Assembly: GCA_963804045.1 (NCBI GenBank)
Contig: CAWDOR010000023.1
Span: 62,001 to 126,000, forward strand
Origin: Rhodoblastus sp963804045
GTDB lineage: Bacteria > Pseudomonadota > Alphaproteobacteria > Rhizobiales > Beijerinckiaceae
Length of the DNA: 64,000 bases
Reading direction: 5' to 3'
Shown here piece by piece: positions 15,453-23,967 of this stretch. Each line of letters opens with the position of its first letter. The first letter of the stretch is position 1. The notes under the pieces were generated by a model that saw only the letters and a program-made list of their open reading frames with translations, made no database searches and was not told the origin of the DNA. The position numbers and the translations under genes are program-made.

Positions 15453-17343
15453 TTATGCTCCCGCCGCCTTGCCGAGCACGCGGATCAGCCGGGTCGCGAA
15501 GGCGGCGGCGTCCACCGGCTGTTCGCCATCCATCAGCCGGGCCTCGTCGAACAGCAGCCAGACCGCATCCTCGAACAGGGCCTTGTCGCCGGTCTTGCCC
15601 TCCAGCGCCGCCACCAGCGGATGGTTGGGATTGATCTCCAGCACCGGCTTGGCGGCGGCCGGCGCCTGGCCGTGAGAGGCCAGAATCTGCTGCAAACGCA
15701 GGTCGAGGCCGAATTCCGGGGCGATCAGACAGGCCGGGCTTTCCGACAGGCGGTCGGAAACGCGGACGTCCTCGACGACATTTTCGAGAACCCCCTTGGC
15801 GGCGGCGACGAACAGCGCGGCGCCCGCAGGGTTTTCATTCTTGTTTTGCGTCTCGTCGAGCAGATCGACGCTCTTGATGTCGGCCGCGCCTTGCGTGATC
15901 GACTTGAAGGGCTTGCCGTCATAGCCGGTGGCGCTCGACGCCCAGAAGGCGTCCACCGGATCGGACAGCAACAGAACTTCAACGCCGCGCGCCTTGAAAC
16001 CTTCGAGTTGGGGGCTGGCGGCGATTCGTTCCGCGCCATCGCCGGCGATGTAATAGATCGCGGTCTGATTGGGGCGGAGATTGGCGATATAGTCCGCGAG
16101 CGAACGTCCACCCTCCGGCTGGGTTGTGGAGGCGAAGCGCGCCATTTTCAGCAGGGCGTCGCGGCGCTCGGGGTCTTCGTAAAGCCCCTCTTTCAGCACC
16201 GGGCCGAAATGTTTCCACACCTCAGCGAATTTTTCCGGCTCGTTTTCGGCGAGCTTGGTCAGCTCCTGCAACAGGCGGTTGACCACGCCCTTCTTGATCG
16301 CGGCATAGACTTGGTTCTGCTGCACCAGCTCGCGCGAGACATTGAGCGGCAGGTCGGGCGAATCCACCACCAGGCGGAAGAAGCGCAGATAGCCGGGCAG
16401 CAGGTCGGCGTCCCTGGAAATCAGCACGCGGCGCGAATAGAGCTTGGTCTTGCCCTTGCGCGAGGGGTCGAACAGGTCGAAGGGCCGCGAGCCCGGCACG
16501 AAGGCGAGAACGCTATATTCGGCGCGGCCTTCCGCCCGCCAGTGAATGGTCAGCGCGGGATCGTCGAACTGGCCAGAGAGATTCTGATAAAAATCCTTGT
16601 ATTGCTCGGGCGTGACGTCCGCCTTGGCCTTGGTCCAGAGCGCCGCGCCCTCGCCGATGCGGCGCGGTTCTTCGCCCGGCTTTTCGACGAGATCGATGGG
16701 CGTCGCCACCGCGCTGGAATGTTCGGAAATCAGCCGCTCGATCTTGAAGGGCTCGAGGAAATCCTTGGACTCCGCGTTGAGATGCAGCGCCACCCGCGAA
16801 CCGCGCGCCGGCGCCTATCCAGCGCCAGCGGCGCAATCTCGTAGTCGCCCTTGCCGTCCGAGGTCCAGCGCCAGGCCTGGTCCGAGCCGGCGCGGCGGGT
16901 GTCGACCACGACGCGGTCGGCGACCATGAAGGCGGAATAGAAGCCGATGCCGAACTGGCCGATCAATTCGGCGGCGCCGGCCCATTCTCGGCGGCTTTCA
17001 TCTTTTCCAGAAAGGCGCGGGTGCCGGAATTGGCGATGGTGCCCAGCGCGGCGTTGAGATCCTCATGCGACATGCCCACGCCATTGTCGATCACCGACAA
17101 AGTCCCGGCTTCCGGGTCGAGCGCCACGGAAATGGCGAAAGCCGCGCCGTCGGCGATCAGGCCGGGGGCGCTATTGGCCTCGTAGCGCAGCTTTTCGCAA
17201 GCGTCGGCGGCGTTGGAAATCAATTCGCGCAGGAAAATATCGCGCTCCGAATAGATGGAATGCACCATCAAATGCAGCAGTCGCGCCACATCGGCCTGAA
17301 ACACGTGTTTTTCGCCTGATGTCGTCGCGGCGGTCTCGGTCAT
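15453..17343 (-). CDS. htpG: Chaperone HtpG (Hsp90), two apparent frameshifts
   Basis: ATP-dependent Hsp90 chaperone of the cytosol. The N-terminal piece (HVFQADVARLLHLMVHSIYSERDIFLRELISNAADACEKLR, VIDNGVGMS) carries the GHKL ATP site. The middle piece starts IGQFGIGFYSAFMVADRV; the rest (from RVALHLNAES) contains SRELVQQNQVYAAIKKGVV and continues to a normal C-terminus. The three pieces lie in successive frames; breaks fall near 16970-16985 and 16810-16830. Adding one base at each gives exactly 631 codons including the stop, the expected HtpG length, so both look like deletion errors. A heat-shock-type promoter lies just upstream. Confidence 0.93.
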
Positions 17344-17388
17344 GACGCTTACTCTCTCCTGTGGGTGGGTTTCGGGGCTCCCGCGCCG

Positions 17389-17419
17389 CTATATTGCGAG
17401 CCTGGATTGAGCTTTCAAG
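17389..17419 (-). promoter_or_regulatory. Putative RpoH (sigma32) promoter of htpG
   Basis: On the minus strand CTTGAAA (17419-17413) is followed after 16 bases by CAATATAG (17396-17389), close to the alphaproteobacterial heat-shock pattern CTTGAA-N(15-17)-CNATAT. It ends 46 bp before the htpG ATG, and htpG belongs to the RpoH regulon in related bacteria. Confidence 0.5.
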
Positions 17420-17522
17420 GCGGACAAGTCAATTTCAGGAGTCAATTTCCAGCGGCGATTTCCACGCTTGCGCTCAGGGTGAAACGGGTACATCCTGAGC
17501 AAGTCAGCGAAGCAGGCGCGCA

Positions 17523-17879
17523 TTGGAACAGGAACCCACCGAGCCCAGTTTCCAGCTTTTCAGACTGCCGGCGGCGGAGACGGTCGCGGTCGGCTTCGAC
17601 CGGCGCGAATTGCAGACGATCCTCAATCTCTATGGGCGCATGGTGGCGGCGGGCCATTGGCGCGACTATGCCATGGATTTCTCCGCGCATCGCGCGATTT
17701 TCTCGATTTTTCGCCGCAGCGGCGAGGCCGCCTATTACCGGATCGTCAAGGAGCCGCGACTGGCGCGCCGCCAGGGCGCCTATTGGGTGGTGGCGCAAAC
17801 CGGGTTGATTTTGAAACGCGGCCCGGATTTGCAGAGGGTGCTGGCGTCGCTGGAGAAAAAGCCGCTGGCGCTGGTTTAA
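17523..17879 (+). CDS. DUF2794 family protein
   Basis: 118 residues with a TTG start. The motifs FDRRELQTILNLYGRMVAAGHWRDYAMDF, AIFSIFRRSGEAAYYRIVK and YWVVAQTGLILKRG define this short, alphaproteobacteria-restricted family of unknown function. There is no signal peptide or membrane segment, so it is cytosolic. It is divergent from htpG and followed by a strong bidirectional terminator. Confidence 0.85.
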   Translation: MEQEPTEPSFQLFRLPAAETVAVGFDRRELQTILNLYGRMVAAGHWRDYAMDFSAHRAIFSIFRRSGEAAYYRIVKEPRLARRQGAYWVVAQTGLILKRGPDLQRVLASLEKKPLALV

Positions 17880-17900
17880 AAGCTTGGGCGCATAAAAAAA

Positions 17901-17928
17901 CCCGCCGGCGCGATCCGGCGGGTTTTTT
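17901..17928. terminator. Bidirectional intrinsic terminator
   Basis: CCCGCCGG (17901-17908) and CCGGCGGG (17915-17922) form a stem. It is followed by TTTTTT on the plus strand and flanked by AAAAAAA on the other side, so it can end both the DUF2794 gene and the convergent small membrane protein gene. Confidence 0.9.
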
Positions 17929-17945
17929 GGCTGCGGGCCGGAAAC

Positions 17946-18164
17946 TCAGCCGGCGGTGAGCAGCAGGCAAATCACCAGCATGGCGCCCGCGCCGGCGATG
18001 GCGATCATGCCGATGCCGCCCAGGCCAAAGGTCAGGCCGGCAGCCACGATCGCGGCGAGAAGCAGGGCGACGATGGCGAAAAACACAATGGTGTCGCGCT
18101 TTTCAGTGTTGATCTCGACGGTGGCGGTGTCGCTCTGGCTGGCGACGGCGGCGTTCAGGGTCAT
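17946..18164 (-). CDS. Small two-helix membrane protein, unknown function
   Basis: 72 residues. A polar N-terminus (TLNAAVASQSDTATVEINTEKRD) leads into two hydrophobic helices (IVFFAIVALLLAAIVAAGLTFGL and IGMIAIAGAGAMLVICLLLTA). I do not recognise a family with certainty; aa3-type oxidase-associated small subunits look broadly similar but lack clear shared residues here. A perfect FNR/FixK-type site lies about 155 bp upstream of its ATG with no other gene start between, so it may be induced by low oxygen. A shared terminator follows the gene. Confidence 0.65.
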   Translation of the reverse strand: MTLNAAVASQSDTATVEINTEKRDTIVFFAIVALLLAAIVAAGLTFGLGGIGMIAIAGAGAMLVICLLLTAG

Positions 18165-18246
18165 GACATCCTCGGATTGACACGCGAAAGCCGCCCCGGC
18201 GAAGCGATGCGGCTGGTTGGCCCGACTGCGCGCATGCTAAGCCACC

Positions 18247-18282
18247 CCGTTGAATTCACGTCAAAAATGACGCATTCAACGG
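18247..18282. repeat. Long imperfect dyad between FNR box and the small membrane protein gene
   Basis: CCGTTGAATTCACGTCA pairs with TGACGCATTCAACGG across an AAAA loop, differing only by a small bulge. It falls where the transcription start of the small membrane protein gene would be expected if the FNR-like box acts at about -41.5. It could be an operator or a hairpin ending the upstream esterase message, but no T-run follows the stem. Confidence 0.6.
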
Positions 18283-18312
18283 CTCGGGTTCAACAGCGAT
18301 GCAAGGTGAAAT

Positions 18313-18326
18313 TTGATCTAGATCAA
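18313..18326 (-). promoter_or_regulatory. Perfect FNR/FixK-type binding site
   Basis: TTGAT-CTAG-ATCAA is an exact match to the TTGAT-N4-ATCAA consensus for FNR, FixK and related CRP-family oxygen/NO regulators, extended to a 16-bp palindrome by flanking T and A. Its only downstream gene start nearby is the minus-strand small membrane protein at 18164. Confidence 0.75.
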
Positions 18327-18392
18327 ACCGCGCGCCAAGGCAAGTTGTTTTGCCGGGCCGCCGTCGCCAGCTTTACGTCCGGGGCGCAAGAC

Positions 18393-19289
18393 TCACGCGC
18401 CATTGCGCTTCAGAAATTCCCAAACGGCGCGGTTGGTGTCGAAGTCGTCGGTCTCGTCGCCGGCCTCCCCGGCTTGTCCCGACGAAGCGCGGCGGGTGGA
18501 ATCGATGCGGATCAACTCGGTCGCCGCCTTGCACCCGCCGAAGGACAGCATCGCGCCATGCGCGCCCTTGGCGTCCTTGTGCTCGGGGAAGGGTTTCTCG
18601 GGGCGGCGGGCGCCGCAAGCATTGATCTTGCCGAATGCGTCAAAACCCTGTTCGGCGCCGAGCGCGTCGAAGCTGGCCTCGCCGACGGTCGCCTTGCCCC
18701 CGGCGTAGGGAGTGCGGGAATCCTGGCTCTTGTTGACGGCGATATAGGCCAAAGGCGCGGGCGGGGCGCAGGCGGCGAGGTCTTCCGGCATCGAGGCGCT
18801 CAGCGCGGCGAGGCCGGAGACCGGGCGGCCAAGCCCGGCGCAGGCGGCGCGATAGGCCAGCGCCCCGCCCGAACGGAAGCCAACAATGAAAATGCGCCGG
18901 GGATCGGCGACGCCTTCATCGACGAAATGCGCGACCAGATCGCGCAAATATTTGAGATCGCGGTCGGTGTCCGCGCCGGGCGCGACCGGCCATTGGCCGC
19001 CAAGGGAATCGGGATAGACGAAAATCGGCTTGGCGGAACGCGCCGCCTCCCCCAATCCCCGCGCCCGGCGGGCGCGCACGCCGGCGCCGGCGCTGAGCAC
19101 CAGAATGAGCGGGCGGCGGCGAAGTTTCAGCCGCGCATGCTCCACCACTACGGCGGAGCGCGAGACGCCGCCGGAGGTCAAGGAGAGTCGTCCGGAAGCG
19201 GCCGCCGGCGCGCCGGCGGACAGAATCAAGGCGGACAGCCCATAGAAGGCCGTAGCGCGGACAATCCGCGAGAAGGATTTTGCGAGCAC
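18393..19289 (-). CDS. Secreted esterase/PHB-depolymerase-like alpha/beta hydrolase with altered nucleophile elbow
   Basis: 298 residues with a signal peptide (FYGLSALILSAGAPAAASG). The fold pattern (PLILVLSAGAGVRAR, FVYPDSLGGQW, DLKYLRDLVAHFVDEGVADPRRIFIVGF, then SGGALAYRAAC) matches the LpqC/poly(3-hydroxybutyrate) depolymerase-like esterases. The expected G-x-S-x-G-G nucleophile elbow reads GFRSGG, so the usual serine position is Arg and Ser follows it. The enzyme may be inactive, or may use the shifted Ser. It stands alone, divergent from sdhC. Confidence 0.7.
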   Translation of the reverse strand: MLAKSFSRIVRATAFYGLSALILSAGAPAAASGRLSLTSGGVSRSAVVVEHARLKLRRRPLILVLSAGAGVRARRARGLGEAARSAKPIFVYPDSLGGQWPVAPGADTDRDLKYLRDLVAHFVDEGVADPRRIFIVGFRSGGALAYRAACAGLGRPVSGLAALSASMPEDLAACAPPAPLAYIAVNKSQDSRTPYAGGKATVGEASFDALGAEQGFDAFGKINACGARRPEKPFPEHKDAKGAHGAMLSFGGCKAATELIRIDSTRRASSGQAGEAGDETDDFDTNRAVWEFLKRNGA

Positions 19290-19540
19290 GGCGACAGCCT
19301 CCGATCGGCTCTAGCTTTGCCGCCATTGCGCGGCGAAAACAAGGCGCGTTGGCGCCATTCGCGACAAATATTCGTCAGGCCAAGCGTCGATCCCGGCAAA
19401 GCTTTACATCTAAGGGTTGACGACTGCTGCATTGCACAGCGCGCCGGTTTCGATTATCGAAGTCCCCAACCTCTCCAAGGGCGGCGCCTTCGTCTTCGTT
19501 CGCGTTGTCCCTCTCTGTCGGTCCAACAGAAAGGCGTTAC

Positions 19541-19951
19541 ATGGCCGAGGTCAGTCCCAGCCCGCTGCCTATCGAGCAGCGTCGTCCGCTCTCGCCCCAC
19601 ATCCAGGTCTATCGCTGGACGCCAACCATGGCGGTTTCGATCCTGCATCGCGCCACGGGCATCGCCCTTTACGTCGGCTCGCTTCTGCTGGCCATCTATC
19701 TGCTCGCAGCCGCCGGCGGCGGCGTCGCCTTCGCCAATGTCTCGGGCTTCTTCGGCTCCTTCATCGGCAAGCTGATCCTGTTCGGCTACACATTCGCGCT
19801 GATGCTGCATACCTGCGGCGGCCTGCGCCACGCGATCTGGGAAACCGGTCGCGGGTTCGAGCCGGAAGCGCGCGACAAGCTGGCCTATGGCTCGGTCGTC
19901 GCCGCCGCCGTCCTCACCCTGCTGGCCTGGGCCGGCGCCTATCTGCTCTGA
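19541..19951 (+). CDS. sdhC: Succinate dehydrogenase cytochrome b556 subunit
   Basis: 136 residues from ATG 19541, preceded by AGAAAGG. PLSPHIQVYRWTPTMAVSILHRATG contains the Ser and Arg of the quinone site, and FALMLHTCGGLRHAIWETG holds the haem-ligand His. Three membrane helices are visible. With SdhD it anchors complex II in the inner membrane and passes electrons to quinone. First gene of sdhCDAB. Confidence 0.95.
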   Translation: MAEVSPSPLPIEQRRPLSPHIQVYRWTPTMAVSILHRATGIALYVGSLLLAIYLLAAAGGGVAFANVSGFFGSFIGKLILFGYTFALMLHTCGGLRHAIWETGRGFEPEARDKLAYGSVVAAAVLTLLAWAGAYLL

Positions 19952-19962
19952 GAGGTCGCGAA

Positions 19963-20352
19963 ATGTCCCAGCCCCTTCTGCAAACGCCGCGCGCCCGGGT
20001 CAAATATCTGGGCTCGGCCAAATCGGGCACCCAGGCCCTGTGGCTGATGCGCCTGACCTCCTTCGCCCTGCTGCCGCTGACCGTCGCCTTCGTGGTCATC
20101 GTCGCCGCTCTGGCCAAGGCCGATCTCGCCTCGGCGCGCGCCCTGCTCGGCTCGCCCTGTCCCGCCATTCTGCTGCTGCTGTTCATTCTGGCGGGCGTCT
20201 GGCACATGGCGATCGGCCTGCGCGTGGTGATCGAGGACTATGTCCATCACGAGCATGGCAAGGCCTTGGCCCTGATGGCCAATGTCTGTTTCGCCGGCGC
20301 CGTCGGCCTGGCCTGCGTCTATGCCGTGCTTCGGCTGAGCTTCGTTCAATAA
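19963..20352 (+). CDS. sdhD: Succinate dehydrogenase membrane anchor subunit
   Basis: 129 residues with three hydrophobic helices (LWLMRLTSFALLPLTVAFVV, AILLLLFILAGVWHMAIGLRVV, LALMANVCFAGAVGLACVYAV). The motif WHMAIGLRVVIEDYVHHE carries the second haem-ligand His and quinone-site Asp-Tyr of the SdhD family. It starts 11 bp after the sdhC stop. Confidence 0.94.
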   Translation: MSQPLLQTPRARVKYLGSAKSGTQALWLMRLTSFALLPLTVAFVVIVAALAKADLASARALLGSPCPAILLLLFILAGVWHMAIGLRVVIEDYVHHEHGKALALMANVCFAGAVGLACVYAVLRLSFVQ

Positions 20353-20411
20353 ATGTCGTCGCGCGACCCAAAAATCGCGCCTGTCGTTCCAGTTTTTCAA
20401 GGGCATGAACC

Positions 20412-22245
20412 ATGGCATCTTCTGACGCTCCGGTGAATCCGGCGCTTGGCGGCAAGGCCTATCCCATCGTCGATCACACCTTTGACGTGGTGGTGGTCGG
20501 GGCCGGCGGCGCGGGTCTGCGCGCCACCGTCGGCTGTTCCCAGGCGGGCTTGCGCACCGCCTGCGTGACCAAAGTCTTTCCGACCCGCTCCCATACGGTG
20601 GCCGCCCAGGGCGGCGTGGCGGCCTCGCTCGCCAATATGGGGCCGGACAATTGGAAATGGCACATGTATGACACCGTCAAGGGCTCCGACTGGCTCGGAG
20701 ACCAGGACGCCATCGAATATTTGTGCCGCAACGCGCCCGCCGCCGTTTACGAGCTCGAACATTGGGGCGTGCCGTTTTCGCGCACCGCCGACGGCAAGAT
20801 TTATCAGCGTCCCTTCGGCGGCATGACCACCGATTTCGGCCGCGGCCCGCCGGCGCAGCGCACCTGCGCCGCCGCCGACCGCACCGGACACGCCATGCTG
20901 CACACGCTTTATGGCCAGGCGCTGAAGAATTCGACGGAATTCTTCATCGAATATTTCGCCATCGATCTGATCCGCGACGCCTCCGGCGCCGTGCGCGGCG
21001 TGGTCTGCCTGAAACTCGACGACGGCACCATCCACCGTTTTCGCGCGCAATTGGTGATTTTGGCGACCGGCGGCTATGGCCGCTCCTATTTCTCCGCCAC
21101 CTCGGCCCATACCTGCACCGGCGACGGCGGCGGCATGGTTTTGCGCTCGGGACTGCCGATCCAGGATCTTGAATTCGTCCAGTTCCACCCGACCGGCATT
21201 TATGGAGCGGGCTGCCTGATCACCGAGGGCGCGCGCGGCGAGGGCGGCTATCTCACCAACGCCAAGGGCGAGCGCTTCATGGAGCGCTATGCGCCTTCCG
21301 TGAAGGATCTGGCCCCGCGCGACATGGTGTCGCGGGCCATGACCATGGAAATCCGCGAGGGACGCGGCGTCGGCAAGGGTGCGGATCACATCTATCTGCA
21401 CCTGGACCATCTCGATCCCGCGATCCTGCATGAGCGCCTGCCGGGCATTTCCGAAAGCGCCAAGATTTTCGCCGGCGTCGATGTGACCCGCGAGCCGATC
21501 CCGGTGCTGCCGACCGTCCACTACAATATGGGCGGCGTGCAGACCAACTATCACGGCGAAGTGCTGACCAAGGTCGGCGACAATCCCGATGTCGTGGTGC
21601 CCGGCCTGATGGCTCTGGGCGAAGCGGCCTGCGTCTCGGTCCATGGCGCCAACCGCCTCGGCTCCAATTCGTTGATCGATCTCGTGGTGTTCGGCCGCGC
21701 CGCCGGCCTGCGCGCCGCCGAAATCGTCAAGCCCGGCGCGAAGCAGCCGGAGTTGCCCGCCGAACTCCGCCGATCTGGCGCTGTCGCGTCTCGACCGCTA
21801 CCGCAACGCCAAGGGCGGCACGCCCACCGCCGAGCTGCGCCTGAAAATGCAGAAGGTCATGCAGAACAATTGCGCGGTGTACCGCACCGGCGAAGTGCTG
21901 CAGGAAGGCGTCAAGCTGATCCACGACGTCTGGCAGGGACGAGACGATCTCGCGGTCACCGACCGCTCGCTGGTGTGGAATTCCGATCTCGTGGAGACGC
22001 TGGAATTCGACAATCTCATCGTCCAGGCGGTGGTCACCATGGTCGGCGCGGAAAACCGCAAGGAATCGCGCGGCGCCCATGCCCGCGAGGATTTCGCCGA
22101 GCGCGACGACGTCAACTGGATGAAGCATACGCTGGCGACCATCGACGACAACGCCAAGACCGTGTCGCTCGATTACCGTCCCGTGCACAGCTACACCATG
22201 ACCGAAGAGGTCTCCTACATCGAGCCCAAAGCTCGCGTGTACTGA
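20412..22245 (+). CDS. sdhA: Succinate dehydrogenase flavoprotein subunit, one apparent frameshift
   Basis: Oxidises succinate to fumarate using covalently bound FAD. VVVVGAGGAGLRATVGC is the FAD Rossmann motif, RSHTVAAQGGVAASL the flavinylation His, FVQFHPTGIYGAGCLITEGARGEGGYL the dicarboxylate site, and HGANRLGSNSL a late FAD motif. Near 21762-21767 the sequence GAACTC shifts the frame; taking out one A gives ADSADLALSRLDRYRNAKGG and continuity to the stop at 22245. The corrected protein has 610 residues, the typical length. An inactivated sdhA inside an otherwise intact sdhCDAB operon is unlikely, so a consensus error is the simplest reading. Confidence 0.95.
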
Positions 22246-22264
22246 TCGAGAGGAATCAAGGCCA

Positions 22265-23044
22265 ATGGTCGAATTTGCTCTGCCGAAAAACTCGGTCTTC
22301 GGACCCGGCAAAACCTGGCCCAAGCCGGCCAATGCGACAAAGCTGACGGAATTCCAGATCTATCGCTGGAATCCCGATGACGGCCGCAACCCCTCGATCG
22401 ACACCTATTATGTCGACCGCGAGGATTGCGGGCCGATGGTGCTCGACGCGCTGCTCTATATCAAGAACAAGGTCGATGCGACCCTGACTCTGCGCCGCTC
22501 CTGCCGCGAAGGCATTTGCGGCTCCTGCGCCATGAACATCGACGGGCAGAACACGCTGGCCTGCACCAAGGCCATCGACGATGTCGCCGCGCCGGTCAAA
22601 ATCTTCCCGCTGCCGCATATGCCGGTGGTCAAGGATCTGGTGCCCGACCTCACCCATTTCTACGCCCAGCACGCCTCGATCGAGCCCTGGCTCAAGACCG
22701 AGACCCCGGCGCCGGAAAAGGAATGGCTGCAATCGCCGCAGGACCGCAACAAGCTCGACGGCTTGTACGAGTGCATTCTCTGCGCCTGCTGCTCGACCTC
22801 CTGCCCCTCCTATTGGTGGAACGGCGACCGTTATCTCGGTCCCTCGGCGCTGCTCCAGGCCTATCGCTGGCTGATCGATTCGCGCGACGAAAGCACCGGC
22901 GAGCGTCTCGACACTCTCGAGGACCCCTTCCGGCTCTATCGCTGCCACACGATCATGAACTGCGCCCGCGCCTGCCCGAAAAACCTCAACCCGGCCAAGG
23001 CGATCGCGGAAATCAAGAACATGATGGTCGCCCGCCAGGCGTAA
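22265..23044 (+). CDS. sdhB: Succinate dehydrogenase iron-sulfur subunit
   Basis: 259 residues. CREGICGSCAMNIDG...C ligates the [2Fe-2S] cluster; CILCACCSTSC and CHTIMNCARACPKNLNP ligate the [4Fe-4S] and [3Fe-4S] clusters. It passes electrons from SdhA to the membrane subunits. It begins 19 bp after sdhA and is followed by a strong terminator that closes the operon. Confidence 0.97.
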   Translation: MVEFALPKNSVFGPGKTWPKPANATKLTEFQIYRWNPDDGRNPSIDTYYVDREDCGPMVLDALLYIKNKVDATLTLRRSCREGICGSCAMNIDGQNTLACTKAIDDVAAPVKIFPLPHMPVVKDLVPDLTHFYAQHASIEPWLKTETPAPEKEWLQSPQDRNKLDGLYECILCACCSTSCPSYWWNGDRYLGPSALLQAYRWLIDSRDESTGERLDTLEDPFRLYRCHTIMNCARACPKNLNPAKAIAEIKNMMVARQA

Positions 23045-23069
23045 GTTTTTCGCTATTCGGCTCAAAAAG

Positions 23070-23098
23070 GCGCGTCCGCGAGGGCGCGCTTTTTTTTT
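23070..23098 (+). terminator. Intrinsic terminator after sdhB
   Basis: GCGCGTCC (23070-23077) pairs with GGGCGCGC (23082-23089), including one G-T pair, around a GCGA loop, followed by nine T (23090-23098). Confidence 0.9.
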
Positions 23099-23167
23099 GC
23101 GGCGAGCGCCGCTTTCTCAGGGCATAGTGCGGCGTCGTCGATCTCAAGGCCGCGCGAGGAGGCCCCA

Positions 23168-23911
23168 TTGCCGCAAGCCGACAACAAGGGCGTCTCCATC
23201 CATTATGAGGTCGAAGGCGAGGGGCCGCCGCTGGTGCTGCATCACGGCAGCTTCGGCAGCCTCCGCGACTGGGGGGATTTTGGCTATGTCGCCGGTTTAA
23301 AGGACCGGCGCCGGCTGATCCTGATGGACGCCCGGGGCCATGGGCAAAGCGCCAAGCCGCATGATCGCGCCGACTACAGCCTCGCCGCGCGCGTGGGCGA
23401 TGTTGTCGCCGTGCTCGACGATCTCGCTGTGCAAAAGGCCGATTTCCTCGGATTTTCCATGGGCGGCTGGATCGGTTTCGGCTTGGCGCTGCACGCCCCC
23501 GAGCGCTTTTCTTCGCTGATCCTGGGCGGCGCTCATCCCTTCGCCGAAAACATGCAGCCGTTCCGATCGCTTTTGCCCGAGTCGCCCGCCGAACTGCCCG
23601 CGCGGCTCGAGCCTTTTTTCGGCGACTGTCTGCTTCCGGCGATGCGCGAGCGCATGGCCGCCAACGATATCCAGGCCTTGCGGGCGCTGACCTTCGACCG
23701 CGCGGATTTTTCGCAGGTTCTGCCGAAAATGCCCATGCCCTGCCTGCTGTTCGTCGGCGACGCCGATCCGCGCCTGCCGCAAGTCGAGGACTGCGCGCGG
23801 CGCATGCCCGACGCCAGCTTGCTGGCGCTGAAAGGTTGCGGCCATGTCCAGGCCTTCGGCCGCTCGGCGCAGGTCCTGCCGCATGTCCAGGGCTTTCTGG
23901 ACAGGCTTTAG
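23168..23911 (+). CDS. Alpha/beta hydrolase
   Basis: 247 residues with a TTG start. PLVLHHGSFGSLRDW is the oxyanion strand, MDARGHGQSAKP the family turn, FLGFSMGGWIGFGLAL the nucleophile elbow with Ser, LLFVGDADPRLP the acid and LKGCGHVQAF the catalytic His. There is no signal peptide, so it is a cytosolic esterase-like enzyme of unknown substrate. It lies between sdhB and a glycosyltransferase gene on the same strand. Confidence 0.85.
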   Translation: MPQADNKGVSIHYEVEGEGPPLVLHHGSFGSLRDWGDFGYVAGLKDRRRLILMDARGHGQSAKPHDRADYSLAARVGDVVAVLDDLAVQKADFLGFSMGGWIGFGLALHAPERFSSLILGGAHPFAENMQPFRSLLPESPAELPARLEPFFGDCLLPAMRERMAANDIQALRALTFDRADFSQVLPKMPMPCLLFVGDADPRLPQVEDCARRMPDASLLALKGCGHVQAFGRSAQVLPHVQGFLDRL

Positions 23912-23967
23912 GGAATTTCAATGACCTTGCGTCCATAGTGACGGCCGATCTGTTGAAGGCCGCCCAA

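Noticed and set aside
16963..17343. Short separate N-terminal Hsp90-like gene
   Set aside because: Its sequence continues in the next frames into the rest of htpG, so it is one gene with frameshifts rather than a separate truncated protein.
21847..22245. Separate 132-codon SdhA C-terminal gene
   Set aside because: Continuous with sdhA once one base is removed at 21763; not an independent gene.
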